From assembly GCA_964406095.1 (NCBI GenBank), contig CAYOQJ010000039.1, positions 1 to 64,000 on the forward strand: a DNA stretch of 64,000 nucleotides. The letters run 5' to 3'. Source of the stretch: M55B167 sp964406095 (GTDB lineage: Bacteria; Verrucomicrobiota; Kiritimatiellia; RFP12; UBA1067). Shown here piece by piece: positions 1-7,028 of this stretch (positions within the stretch are counted from its first letter, which is position 1; every line of letters begins with the position of its first letter). The notes beneath the pieces were generated by a model. It was not told the DNA's origin, did no database searches, and saw only the letters and a program-made list of their open reading frames with translations. The position numbers and the translations under genes are program-made.

Positions 1-103
1 GGTTTCACCGGCCATTGTGCGGCGGGTGGGGTCACCCGCCCTACAATATGCATCATTCCGCTTCGTGCAATTCTCTTGTGTGGGGCCGGTGACCTCACCG
101 GCC
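1..103. repeat. GC-rich hairpin repeats (REP-like) at the 3' end of the aminotransferase gene
   Basis: Two near-identical-looking hairpins are visible. At 21-40 GGCGGGTG pairs with CACCCGCC around a GGGT loop. At 84-103 GGCCGGTG pairs with CACCGGCC around an ACCT loop. The window opens with what looks like the right half of a third copy (CACCGGCC at 6-13). Both share the GGTG/CACC core and a 4-nt loop. The stop codon of the aminotransferase (complement of 95-97) lies in the loop and arm of the second hairpin. They probably act as transcription terminator or extragenic palindromic repeat; no U-tract is present. Confidence 0.6.
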
Positions 104-1690
104 GTGAGGCGCATTCAAACCGCTCAGCACTTCGCGCATAGTTTCGCTAACAAAATCAATCATGGTGCGGTCTGCAATCAGCGGAAGTTTGCAGAGCACC
201 ACCGGCGGACAATCGGTTTTATAGGTTTGCGCACTGAACTCCATCCCGCGAGCGGTGAGTTCTTTCACAAAGGCGTTGGCCTGGTCAAGATTTTTGAAAC
301 AGAGGGTTGTCATGTGGTGCCATCCCTCCGAACCGGATATAAGCTCGCTAAAGTCATCTGCCATTTTGCACAGCGCTCTCTCAAAATAAGCTCCCAGTCG
401 CGCGGTGACAGCGTTGTTGGCTTGCGCCCACTCCATTGTGATCAGGTACGCCAGCGCGGCCAGCTCCTCCTGTCCGTTGGTAACCAGCGCGCCGAACTGC
501 GGCATAACATCGAGGGCGGAGCTGAAGATAATGCGCGAAGCCGGATACTCGCCGCCGGGGAAGCCCTTGCCGATCGCGACACAGCTCGGGGTGAGACCGT
601 ACTCGCGGAAGAGATAGAGCTGCGGCGCCCACATGCAGGATTGGATTTCGTCCGCCATTGTCGGCACATCATGCTTGCGGCATTGCGCGTAGGCATGCTG
701 CAGAAACTCCGGCGACAAGCGACGTCCACCATAGTTCATCATGATGATTTCATGGAAGAAGCCGGCGATTTTGTAAGAGCCGTGATCATATTGCTCAAAG
801 GCCGCATCCAGATCGGCTATGCTGTTGGGACGGATCGGCACAATTTTCCACATTTCAGCAGCGCTTAATTTGTCGTTTAGCTCCGGCCACATGCCGCGCA
901 TTATCTGCGTGAGTGTGGTGGTGCCATGGTAGTTGGCCTGTAATCCGCCCTCATCATTGCCCATCACCAGAATGACAGGAGTGCGTCCGGTATATTTCGG
1001 CGTACTCATATCCGGTTGCATACGATAGAAACGAGCGAGGAGCATTTTCAAAGCCGCCTCAACCGCCAGACTGCCGGTCTCAAGATTGAGTACGCGGTTA
1101 AGGGTGAAAAGATCATCGGTTTTCGCCAATATATCCGCCAGTCCGGTTTGATTGTCACGCTCTAACCCGTTGGCAGTGCGGATCAGCTCTTCCTCCAGCC
1201 GTCTGGTGATGTAACCGCGGGTGTTGTTATGCGTCGCATTCGGCACTCCCAGTTTGCGAGCTGCGTCAATCAGCCGGTACCCTGGAAAAGAGTGACCCAG
1301 CGGAGTATGATAGTGTTCGCTTTTGGTGATCAGATAAAGATGTCCATCCTCACCGATTCTGTAATAGCCGTATGCGCTCAGAGGCGCGGCGGCACACTTT
1401 GTCGATTTATTGAACATGGCGCTTGATGCGCCCCCCGGAGAATTCTTCAGTGGTTCAGAGAGTACAGGACTGCCGACCTTTTCCAGCATCCGCGCTAGAG
1501 AGTCGGACATTGATGCCGGATAGAAATCGATCTGCTCTGAGGCTTCTGCAACAACCTGCAATGCATCTTCATCGGTGAAAATGGTTCGTGCTCTGGAGAC
1601 TGCCTCGACATACTCCTCGCCCAGCATATCAGCCAGAGATCGGCTGACAGGTATAAAGCTGCTGTTTAATGATTCTTCCGCGATACTCAT
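95..1690 (-). CDS. Class III aminotransferase-fold PLP-dependent enzyme
   Basis: 531 aa. Class III (ornithine/GABA-type) fold: DEIQ motif (Asp that contacts the PLP ring nitrogen) in PTMADEIQSC, and the PLP-Lys segment AIGKGFPGGEYPASR about 30 residues later. The N-terminal ~100 residues are longer than in ordinary family members. The start was moved to the MSIAEE ATG because AGAGG stands 5 nt upstream; the longer reading lacks a ribosome site. It is separated from the oxidoreductase upstream by 333 bp that hold a tandem operator matching the one ahead of the LamG gene, so it is probably in the same regulon as the XylR-like regulator. The amino donor and acceptor cannot be told from sequence; a sugar or amino-acid ketoacid role is a guess. 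Confidence 0.85.
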   Translation of the reverse strand: MSIAEESLNSSFIPVSRSLADMLGEEYVEAVSRARTIFTDEDALQVVAEASEQIDFYPASMSDSLARMLEKVGSPVLSEPLKNSPGGASSAMFNKSTKCAAAPLSAYGYYRIGEDGHLYLITKSEHYHTPLGHSFPGYRLIDAARKLGVPNATHNNTRGYITRRLEEELIRTANGLERDNQTGLADILAKTDDLFTLNRVLNLETGSLAVEAALKMLLARFYRMQPDMSTPKYTGRTPVILVMGNDEGGLQANYHGTTTLTQIMRGMWPELNDKLSAAEMWKIVPIRPNSIADLDAAFEQYDHGSYKIAGFFHEIIMMNYGGRRLSPEFLQHAYAQCRKHDVPTMADEIQSCMWAPQLYLFREYGLTPSCVAIGKGFPGGEYPASRIIFSSALDVMPQFGALVTNGQEELAALAYLITMEWAQANNAVTARLGAYFERALCKMADDFSELISGSEGWHHMTTLCFKNLDQANAFVKELTARGMEFSAQTYKTDCPPVVLCKLPLIADRTMIDFVSETMREVLSGLNAPHGR

Positions 1691-1757
1691 GTTTCCTCTT
1701 GCTTTCCTCAAAATGTAATTCCAGTGTAACCCGACTTTGTGTTTCGAACTACACCCG

Positions 1758-1787
1758 TTTACGCAAAATAATTTGCAGTTTTGCGCA
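1758..1787 (-). promoter_or_regulatory. Putative tandem operator (site A) upstream of the aminotransferase
   Basis: Direct repeat TTTACGCA at 1758-1765 and TTTGCGCA at 1780-1787, exactly 22 bp apart (two helical turns). It ends 68 bp before the aminotransferase start. A copy with the same spacing lies upstream of the LamG gene at 5332-5361; 23 of 30 positions agree. Direct half-sites about two turns apart are what AraC-type activators such as XylR bind, and a XylR-like gene is at 5697. Assignment to that protein is inference. Confidence 0.5.
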
Positions 1788-1801
1788 TTTGTTTTCTGAC
1801 A

Positions 1802-1999
1802 GGATTACAGGATTAACATGATTATTTCTTTTCAAGTATTACTGTACAATCACGGAAGCACTAATGAATATTAAACAGCGAAACTGATGACAGATAACCT
1901 AAGTGATGTTTAATAAAATAAGTTATCTCAGTAACACATATTCGTCTATAACGGCAACAAAGATAGAAAACCCTCTTAATCCTGTTAATTCTGTAATCC
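1802..1999. repeat. Inverted-array element 1 (GGATTACA-type arms)
   Basis: Left arm at 1802-1824 consists of three GGATT/TGATT units spaced 8 and 9 bp; the right arm at 1977-1999 is its reverse complement with the same 8/9 spacing (21 of 23 positions match). The ~150 bp interior is AT-rich, has no convincing gene, and carries a 7-bp inverted repeat AGATAAC/GTTATCT (1892-1898, 1922-1928) close to the middle. The arms resemble the dispersed 'ACAGGATTA' repeats I associate with many environmental genomes. The element could be a MITE-like or structured-RNA repeat. It fills most of the 333-bp space between the aminotransferase and the oxidoreductase. Confidence 0.5.
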
Positions 2000-2023
2000 G
2001 GTCTAAAAATATAACGGCCTTCA

Positions 2024-3226
2024 CTACAATTTGAACTGCGGTATCTTTAATGTCTCGCCATCCTTCATCGCGGACATGTGGGCGTAGATGCCGGAGACTG
2101 TGGTATTCAATGCACAGGCCACATCACAGACCGGCTGACGCTTGAGCAGGATGGCGGTGATAAAATCGTCGGTCAGATAGCCGTGCGATCCACCGTGACC
2201 GCCGGCCGGCACACCCGGCGGCAACTGCGGCTTGGCCTGATCGACCTTCGTGATATTGCCTTTACCGGCAAAACGTTTTTCAAAGCTGCCTTTTTGTCCG
2301 TAGACGCGCCCCTTCTCTCCGTGAGCGCCAGGCATATCCCAGCTCACTGCCATGCGGGCCATACCACCTTCGCTGGTACGGAAAAGCGCGATTTCAGTGC
2401 CGTAAGGATTTTTATAGCGGTTGCTGTTGACCTGGAAGTCCGGTAGAATGCTCGGCATGCCCATGCAGGTGACCTCGGTAAAAGAGCCGCCGGTGACACA
2501 GGTGTAGAATCCGTTGGAGTGGGTGGGATAATACTGCGGCACAAGACCGTCCCGCCAGCCTTTGTACGAGGCAATCGGTTTGGCCATGTAGTGATAGTAT
2601 TCGCCTTCGGTATAGATCAGTTTGCCGAAAACGCCGGCTTTATAGAGCTCACGCATGGCATAGCACTCCGGACGAAATGCGGTGGTCTCATTGAGCGCGT
2701 AAATCATGCCGGAGCTTTTGGCTGCCGCCAGAAGCTGATCAGCGAGTTCCAACTGCTCGATGCCGAAAACCGCCGGTACTGCGGAGCAGACATGCAGACC
2801 TCTTTTCAGTCCGGCGATACTGAGCTGCGCGTGACTCGGCGCGTCGGTCGCGATAAAAACCGCCTCGATCTCACGATCCTTCTCATACATCTCCTCGCAC
2901 GAGGCGTAGGTTTTTTTAGCACCGACCTGTTTCGCCAGCTCCGCGCAACGCGCCGGGTCAAGATCCGTGGCGGCGACAACCTCGACATTTGGGTGATTCT
3001 GATAACCGAATTTTGCACCAAAGCTGCAGACACCGTAACCGGCGATGCCGACCTTTACTTTGCGGTCTGAAACCGGGTCCCAAGCTTTTGCTTTCAGATT
3101 GCCCGCATTAGTTTCATCGAAGCCGGCGATCTTCTTTTCAGCGGCATGCGCACTGCGGACACCCAGCGCCGTGACACCGGCGCCGACAGCGGCTGCTGTA
3201 AAAAAATCTCTTCTTGATAAAGACAT
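2024..3226 (-). CDS. Tat-exported Gfo/Idh/MocA-family oxidoreductase
   Basis: 400 aa. Begins with a Tat signal (MSLSRRDFF, then a hydrophobic stretch ending AHA/AEKK), so it folds with its NAD(P) cofactor before export. The Rossmann motif GIAGYGVCSFG is at about residue 60. The usual EKP catalytic lysine motif is replaced: RGLHVCSAVPAV stands where family members have K-H-V-x-x-E-K-P. The start was set at MSLSRR because TAGGAGA lies just upstream. It follows the LamG gene by 42 bp and is probably cotranscribed with it from the promoter at 5311-5340. The substrate is probably a sugar or cyclitol derivative (family knowledge); which one is unknown. Confidence 0.88.
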   Translation of the reverse strand: MSLSRRDFFTAAAVGAGVTALGVRSAHAAEKKIAGFDETNAGNLKAKAWDPVSDRKVKVGIAGYGVCSFGAKFGYQNHPNVEVVAATDLDPARCAELAKQVGAKKTYASCEEMYEKDREIEAVFIATDAPSHAQLSIAGLKRGLHVCSAVPAVFGIEQLELADQLLAAAKSSGMIYALNETTAFRPECYAMRELYKAGVFGKLIYTEGEYYHYMAKPIASYKGWRDGLVPQYYPTHSNGFYTCVTGGSFTEVTCMGMPSILPDFQVNSNRYKNPYGTEIALFRTSEGGMARMAVSWDMPGAHGEKGRVYGQKGSFEKRFAGKGNITKVDQAKPQLPPGVPAGGHGGSHGYLTDDFITAILLKRQPVCDVACALNTTVSGIYAHMSAMKDGETLKIPQFKL

Positions 3227-3268
3227 ATTTTTTCTCCTAACTGTGTTTATTAACAAAACCTGAATTAA

Positions 3269-4768
3269 CTACCTTACAAATAAAATGGTTCCGTCGGGTG
3301 TGATCTCTGTGAGTGAGTTCTGCGATAGCCAGCGAACTTCCTCGAAACTCAACGCGCTGTTCCACATCGCGACTTCGTCGATCAACCCTTTGTAATTTAA
3401 ACGTGAATCGGTTGAAGCCCCTATTTTGAACGGTGCGACAGTGTTGATATTCTGCTCACTATTTGCAGTTCTCAGCATCTGGACAGCAATGCGTTCCCCA
3501 TCGACATAGAGTGACGGAACCCGTCCTTTGCCCGGGCGCACCAGCACCAGATGATGCCATTGGCCGTCAGCAAAATCCATTTGTGTCACACCCTCCCATG
3601 AGTTGGCTATGACTTCTTCCATGATCAAATAATGAATGCGACGTCCATTCCCGAGACTTCCGGAATCTATTCCTCCCAGATAAATACTCATTTGCGTATA
3701 AGGAGAGCTGCCGGGACGATTCGATATCAATGAGGTCTTCTGATCAACCGCATCTGTTTTAAACCATAATGCGATACTCCATGCGTTTGTATCGGGTTGC
3801 AAGATGTCAGCTACAGGCATCGTCACTTCATCATCTACGCCATCCAGTGATAACGCCATATTGCCGGCGTAAGCGAAGGGTGTATCGTCCTCTTCAGCAG
3901 AGAAAGACGCACCGCTGGAAGCTGTGCCATTGTAAAGCTCAGGCTTTGCTTCGGCATCGCCATCCATTCTGTATTGCACCAGCAGGTTAGAGGCACTCAT
4001 TGGGAAGATCGACTCTACAACCGGCGAAACACTCAACGGATGCGCGCCTGCCGCCAGTGCCTGAATCTGTGATTCACAAAACGCAATATCCCAGATAGAA
4101 AGGTCGTCGATCTTACCCTGATAGAAATTGCCACTGTTAAAGTACTGTCTCCCGATACTGAAGTTCACCAAATCGTTGTTGGCATCGCGGTCGGCATCCA
4201 GACTGCCCAGCGCACAACCAATATATTCGCCGTCAATAAATGCTTCAACATAGTTGCCGCGCCAGGTCAGCGCGAGATGCTGCCACTGATTGGTTTTGAT
4301 CGCATCCGGAGAAGATAGTGTCAGCCAGGTCACATCGCGGCCGATCTCAAGGAAAACCTGACCCAGTGCATTGGTGTTAAGGCGCACATTACCGGCGGGA
4401 TGCGGACGGGTGGTCGTGGGTCTGTTTAAACTTAGCAGACGCGCGTCATCGACGGCCTGCGGCTTGATCCACATTGAAACCGTGGCTCCATAATTGCAGG
4501 TGTTGGTTGAGGATATCCCCAAATATCCGCAATCGAGATAGTTGGAGTTCGAACTTTCGAACGTCAGCGAAAATGCGGAGTGCCCCGCAAGTGCCTCCGG
4601 GATATCGTTATCCCAAGCGCCCGCGCCGAAATTGACAAGATCCGCCGTCGCGTTTCCCGCCGCCGAATTCGTGGCGATCGAACCGCCGCCATCCTCAAAA
4701 CCCCAGTGCAGGGGCAACACATGTTCAAGGCCGCACTGTTCAACTGTCAGCGGCGACTCGCCCGCCAC
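3269..4768 (-). CDS. LamG-domain protein, C-terminal part of a broken gene
   Basis: The annotated start is a GTG inside the reading frame, not a real start: the frame is open upstream to about 4830 and reads the end of a LamG domain (EYSHLAVWDTTFSPAQ). Two full LamG/concanavalin-like domains follow, roughly residues 20-230 and 265-490, with hallmark segments SMWIKP, WQHLALTW, GKIDDLSIWD and WSIALWFK, WHHLVLVRPG, GLIDEVAMWN. LamG domains bind carbohydrate or mediate adhesion on exported proteins. Together with the fragment at 4813-5241 this would be one exported protein with three LamG domains; the first is broken by a frameshift and an internal loss. Probably non-functional as read, unless the break is an assembly error. 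Confidence 0.75.
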   Translation of the reverse strand: MAGESPLTVEQCGLEHVLPLHWGFEDGGGSIATNSAAGNATADLVNFGAGAWDNDIPEALAGHSAFSLTFESSNSNYLDCGYLGISSTNTCNYGATVSMWIKPQAVDDARLLSLNRPTTTRPHPAGNVRLNTNALGQVFLEIGRDVTWLTLSSPDAIKTNQWQHLALTWRGNYVEAFIDGEYIGCALGSLDADRDANNDLVNFSIGRQYFNSGNFYQGKIDDLSIWDIAFCESQIQALAAGAHPLSVSPVVESIFPMSASNLLVQYRMDGDAEAKPELYNGTASSGASFSAEEDDTPFAYAGNMALSLDGVDDEVTMPVADILQPDTNAWSIALWFKTDAVDQKTSLISNRPGSSPYTQMSIYLGGIDSGSLGNGRRIHYLIMEEVIANSWEGVTQMDFADGQWHHLVLVRPGKGRVPSLYVDGERIAVQMLRTANSEQNINTVAPFKIGASTDSRLNYKGLIDEVAMWNSALSFEEVRWLSQNSLTEITPDGTILFVR

Positions 4769-4812
4769 CAGACGGCGAATCTGAGCGGGTGAGAAGGTTG
4801 TGTCCCAGACAG

Positions 4813-5241
4813 CTAGATGCGAGTATTCCGCAACTGACTGAACAGACGTGTGTCCGTGCCGATCGTACCCGGTTTAATCCAGACCGAAATTGTTACTCCA
4901 TCAACCCCGCCGGTAACTGAAAGACCGAGTGCCCCGCCATTCACATAATTTTGTGCGGCGGAATCAAAATCCAGTGAGTAATCGAGTCGATGTGCCAACG
5001 CATCCGGCACATCCGCAACCCAAAGCGGTGTCGTGTAATTGTGCAGCACGCCGGCGTTGCCGCTGGCCACCGCGTTCGACGCCACTGTGCCGCTGCCGTC
5101 ATTGAAACTCCAGTACTGTTTTAAATTGGCTGCTTCGATACTCGTACAGCCCAAGCCAACCGCCGCCAAACCGACTATCAAATAATTACGGAACTCATAA
5201 TCATGCCGCAATCCGCTTTTTTTAGACATAGATTTATTCAT
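4813..5241 (-). CDS. LamG-domain protein, N-terminal part of a broken gene
   Basis: 142 aa. The start MNKSMSKK has a strong AGGAGGTG site; a hydrophobic signal segment (YLIVGLAAVGLGCTSIEAA) follows, so the product is exported, possibly as a lipoprotein at the Cys. Then comes the first half of a LamG domain (LKQYWSFNDGSGT ... VTISVWIKP ... DTRLFSQL) before it ends at RNTRI-stop. In an overlapping frame the DNA immediately continues with the last strand of a LamG domain, so about 100 residues between DTRLFSQL and the LAVWD strand are missing compared with the second LamG domain of the neighbouring fragment. First gene of the minus-strand operon, with promoter and operator directly upstream. Confidence 0.75.
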   Translation of the reverse strand: MNKSMSKKSGLRHDYEFRNYLIVGLAAVGLGCTSIEAANLKQYWSFNDGSGTVASNAVASGNAGVLHNYTTPLWVADVPDALAHRLDYSLDFDSAAQNYVNGGALGLSVTGGVDGVTISVWIKPGTIGTDTRLFSQLRNTRI

Positions 5242-5310
5242 ACAAACACCTCCTGTGCCGCGCACATTAACAGATAAAACCAACCGTTACGTTATCAATA
5301 TATTCCAGTG

Positions 5311-5340
5311 ATCATATTAAAGCTACCTGCATTTGCGCAA
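5311..5340 (-). promoter_or_regulatory. Candidate sigma70-type promoter for the LamG-oxidoreductase operon
   Basis: On the minus strand: -35 TTGCGC (complement of 5335-5340), an 18-bp spacer, -10 TATGAT (complement of 5311-5316), about 70 bp before the LamG start. The -35 is weak and lies inside the gene-proximal operator half-site, the arrangement expected for an AraC/XylR-type activator that touches RNA polymerase. Confidence 0.4.
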
Positions 5341-5361
5341 AAAATTTTTCTTATTTGCGCA
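5332..5361 (-). promoter_or_regulatory. Putative tandem operator (site B) upstream of the LamG gene
   Basis: TTTGCGCA at 5332-5339 and again at 5354-5361, 22 bp apart start to start. Same half-site and spacing as site A at 1758-1787. It lies 91-120 bp upstream of the LamG start, between that gene and the divergent XylR-like regulator, and overlaps the -35 region of the candidate promoter. Confidence 0.55.
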
Positions 5362-5382
5362 CGAAGAGTTGTGGGAATATAG

Positions 5383-5686
5383 GTTTGAAAACGTTAAAGA
5401 CGTTGAAAGTGCTGTTTAAGAAGTTAGAGGCAAACAAAAAAGCAATATCTGACTTGCAAAAGAACCGCTCATATCCGATAATATGAACTCATGGTAATAA
5501 TTTATAGCATCTTTAGTTCATATTATGAAAGATAGATTCATAGAAGAGATAAAGAGATGGGTGAAAGCTGATCTCATCAAAGAATTCATCTCCTTGGCGG
5601 AGATGTATAAAGCAATGCCGATGATCAAATAGAGTTGAACGTCTTTAACGTTTTAAACGGCTTTAACGATTTGAACGCTTGCAACG
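5383..5686. repeat. Inverted-array element 2 (9-bp TTNAACGNN units)
   Basis: The right arm holds six units at an exact 9-bp period starting at 5635, 5644, 5653, 5662, 5671 and 5680 (TTGAACG, TTTAACG, TTAAACG, TTTAACG, TTGAACG, TGCAACG plus 2 variable bases). The left arm holds three units in the opposite orientation at 5383, 5392 and 5401. 17 bp (5388-5404) match 5638-5654 perfectly as an inverted repeat. Near the middle is an 11-bp perfect inverted repeat ATAATATGAAC/GTTCATATTAT (5478-5488, 5516-5526). A 35-codon frame lies inside. The right arm runs to within 10 bp of the regulator's start, so it may form its leader. Nature unknown. Confidence 0.6.
5525..5632 (+). CDS. Possible 35-aa peptide inside inverted-array element 2
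   Basis: Reads MKDRFIEEIKRWVKADLIKE... to ...MPMIK, a helical-looking, charged peptide. The ATG is inside the right half of the 11-bp inner inverted repeat and there is no ribosome site. It may be a remnant of an element-borne gene or chance. I do not recognise it. Confidence 0.2.
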   Translation: MKDRFIEEIKRWVKADLIKEFISLAEMYKAMPMIK

Positions 5687-5696
5687 ATTACTAATC

Positions 5697-6935
5697 ATGC
5701 CGACAAAACGCATATCGATTCCGCAGGTTGCCGTCCAGGTTCCGCTGGCGCTCAAAGGACATCTTGAGGTCTTTGAGGGTATACTGCAATATGCGCGGCT
5801 ACATGGACCCTGGCGGCTTTACCGCATGGAGGGGCGACCGGGAGAACAGAAACTGCGTGATATTAAACGCTGGGGTTGTACCGGCATTATTGCCGGTGCC
5901 TGTGAACTCGAGGAAGCGGAACTGATAGCGGCTACAAATCTTCCAGTGGTGCTTTTTGAACCTTCGCTTGCAATGCGTCATCCTCAGCACCCGTTGGCCG
6001 GTAATTCAGCCATGATGTTGGATTCCAGAGCTGTGGGAGTGATGGCCGCAAATTATTTTCTAGATCGTGGTTACCGGAATTTCGCCTTTGTGGGAGAGGG
6101 GCATGAGCTTTACTGGTCGGTCGAACGCGGCGAAAGTTTTGCTCAGACAGTCGCGCCGAGCGGCGCAAAGTGCGTTTTTTATCCGCGTTTAAGCGTCAAG
6201 GAGCGTCGCGACTGGGCGGTTGAACAGCCGCGTATGTGCAGATGGCTGGCGGAGTTGCCCAAACCGGTCGCGGTTTTTGTTGCGATGGATGGTCGCGCCT
6301 CGCAGGTGCTTGATGCCTGTATGGCTGCAAACATCACTGTTCCGGATGAAATTGCGGTTCTCGGGGTTGATGATGATCTGCATATTTGTGAAGCGACCTT
6401 CCCTACGCTTTCCAGCATCCAGACCAACGGACGGCATGTTGGCTGTCTGATGGCTGAGCATCTGGATAAACTGATGCGTGGCAAAACAGTGTCGGTAAAG
6501 ATATTTCCGGCTGAGCCGATCCGGGTTGTGACACGGCGATCAACCGATGCCACCGCGATAGAAGACAAGCAGGTTGCTCGGGCACTTGAATTCATCTGGA
6601 GCGAAGCGGGCCACCGCAATCTCAAGGTTCCGGATGTTGTCAAACGGATGGGTTCCTCGCGGCGTTTTGCGGAGATTCATTTTAAGGCTGTGACTGGACG
6701 CACTATTATGGAGGAGATAAAGCGCGTGAAACTTGAAAAGGTCTGCGGGTTGTTGCGCGAGACCAATTTGAGTATAGGGGAGATCGCGGAGCAGTGCGGT
6801 TTCACCCGCGAGAGTCATTTGGCTTTTCTTTTCAAACAGCGCTTCGGCACTACGATGACAGCTTACCGCACAAACACGCGCAACACCGCCACCCCATTCA
6901 ACCTAAAAACGGCAGTTGCCATTTTGCCCGGTTGA
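5697..6935 (+). CDS. XylR-type transcription regulator (LacI-like sensor + AraC HTH)
   Basis: 412 aa, close to E. coli XylR (about 390). Residues ~1-280 form a LacI/periplasmic-binding-protein sugar sensor (VMAANYFLDRGYRNFAFVG, PVAVFVAMDGRASQVLDAC, VPDEIAVLGVDDDLHICE). The C-terminal ~110 residues are an AraC double helix-turn-helix (RRFAEIHFKAVTGRTIMEEI, LSIGEIAEQCGFTRESHLAFLFK). There is no N-terminal LacI HTH. The ATG at 5697 was chosen over a TTG six codons upstream that lies in the 9-bp array; neither has a clear ribosome site. Divergent from the LamG operon. Family role: binds a sugar and activates catabolic genes through tandem direct half-sites. The candidate sites are at 5332-5361 and 1758-1787. 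Confidence 0.88.
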   Translation: MPTKRISIPQVAVQVPLALKGHLEVFEGILQYARLHGPWRLYRMEGRPGEQKLRDIKRWGCTGIIAGACELEEAELIAATNLPVVLFEPSLAMRHPQHPLAGNSAMMLDSRAVGVMAANYFLDRGYRNFAFVGEGHELYWSVERGESFAQTVAPSGAKCVFYPRLSVKERRDWAVEQPRMCRWLAELPKPVAVFVAMDGRASQVLDACMAANITVPDEIAVLGVDDDLHICEATFPTLSSIQTNGRHVGCLMAEHLDKLMRGKTVSVKIFPAEPIRVVTRRSTDATAIEDKQVARALEFIWSEAGHRNLKVPDVVKRMGSSRRFAEIHFKAVTGRTIMEEIKRVKLEKVCGLLRETNLSIGEIAEQCGFTRESHLAFLFKQRFGTTMTAYRTNTRNTATPFNLKTAVAILPG

Positions 6936-6963
6936 TTCAGCTTAAGAACACTAAACAAGCCGA

Positions 6964-7028
6964 GTTGCGGGACGCCATTTGTGACTCCGCAACGAGGAGC
7001 AGTTACGTAGCTCCGGGTTTTCAACCGG
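6964..7028. repeat. Cluster of inverted repeats between convergent genes
   Basis: Three small inverted repeats in a row: GTTGCGG/CCGCAAC (6964-6970, 6987-6993), GGAGC/GCTCC (6996-7000, 7010-7014), and CCGG..CCGG (7013-7016, 7025-7028). They sit between the regulator (plus) and the CXXCXGXG protein gene (minus) and overlap the last codons of the latter. Probably a bidirectional terminator or dispersed palindromic repeat; no U-tract. Confidence 0.4.

Noticed and set aside
17..868. 283-codon plus-strand open frame opposite the aminotransferase
   Set aside because: It runs antisense to a gene with clear class III motifs and has no ribosome site or recognisable protein features.
1906..2034. Small plus-strand frame in element 1 reading ...NPLNPVNSVIRSK...
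   Set aside because: It is made by the repeat arm itself, lacks a ribosome site and runs into the oxidoreductase gene on the other strand.
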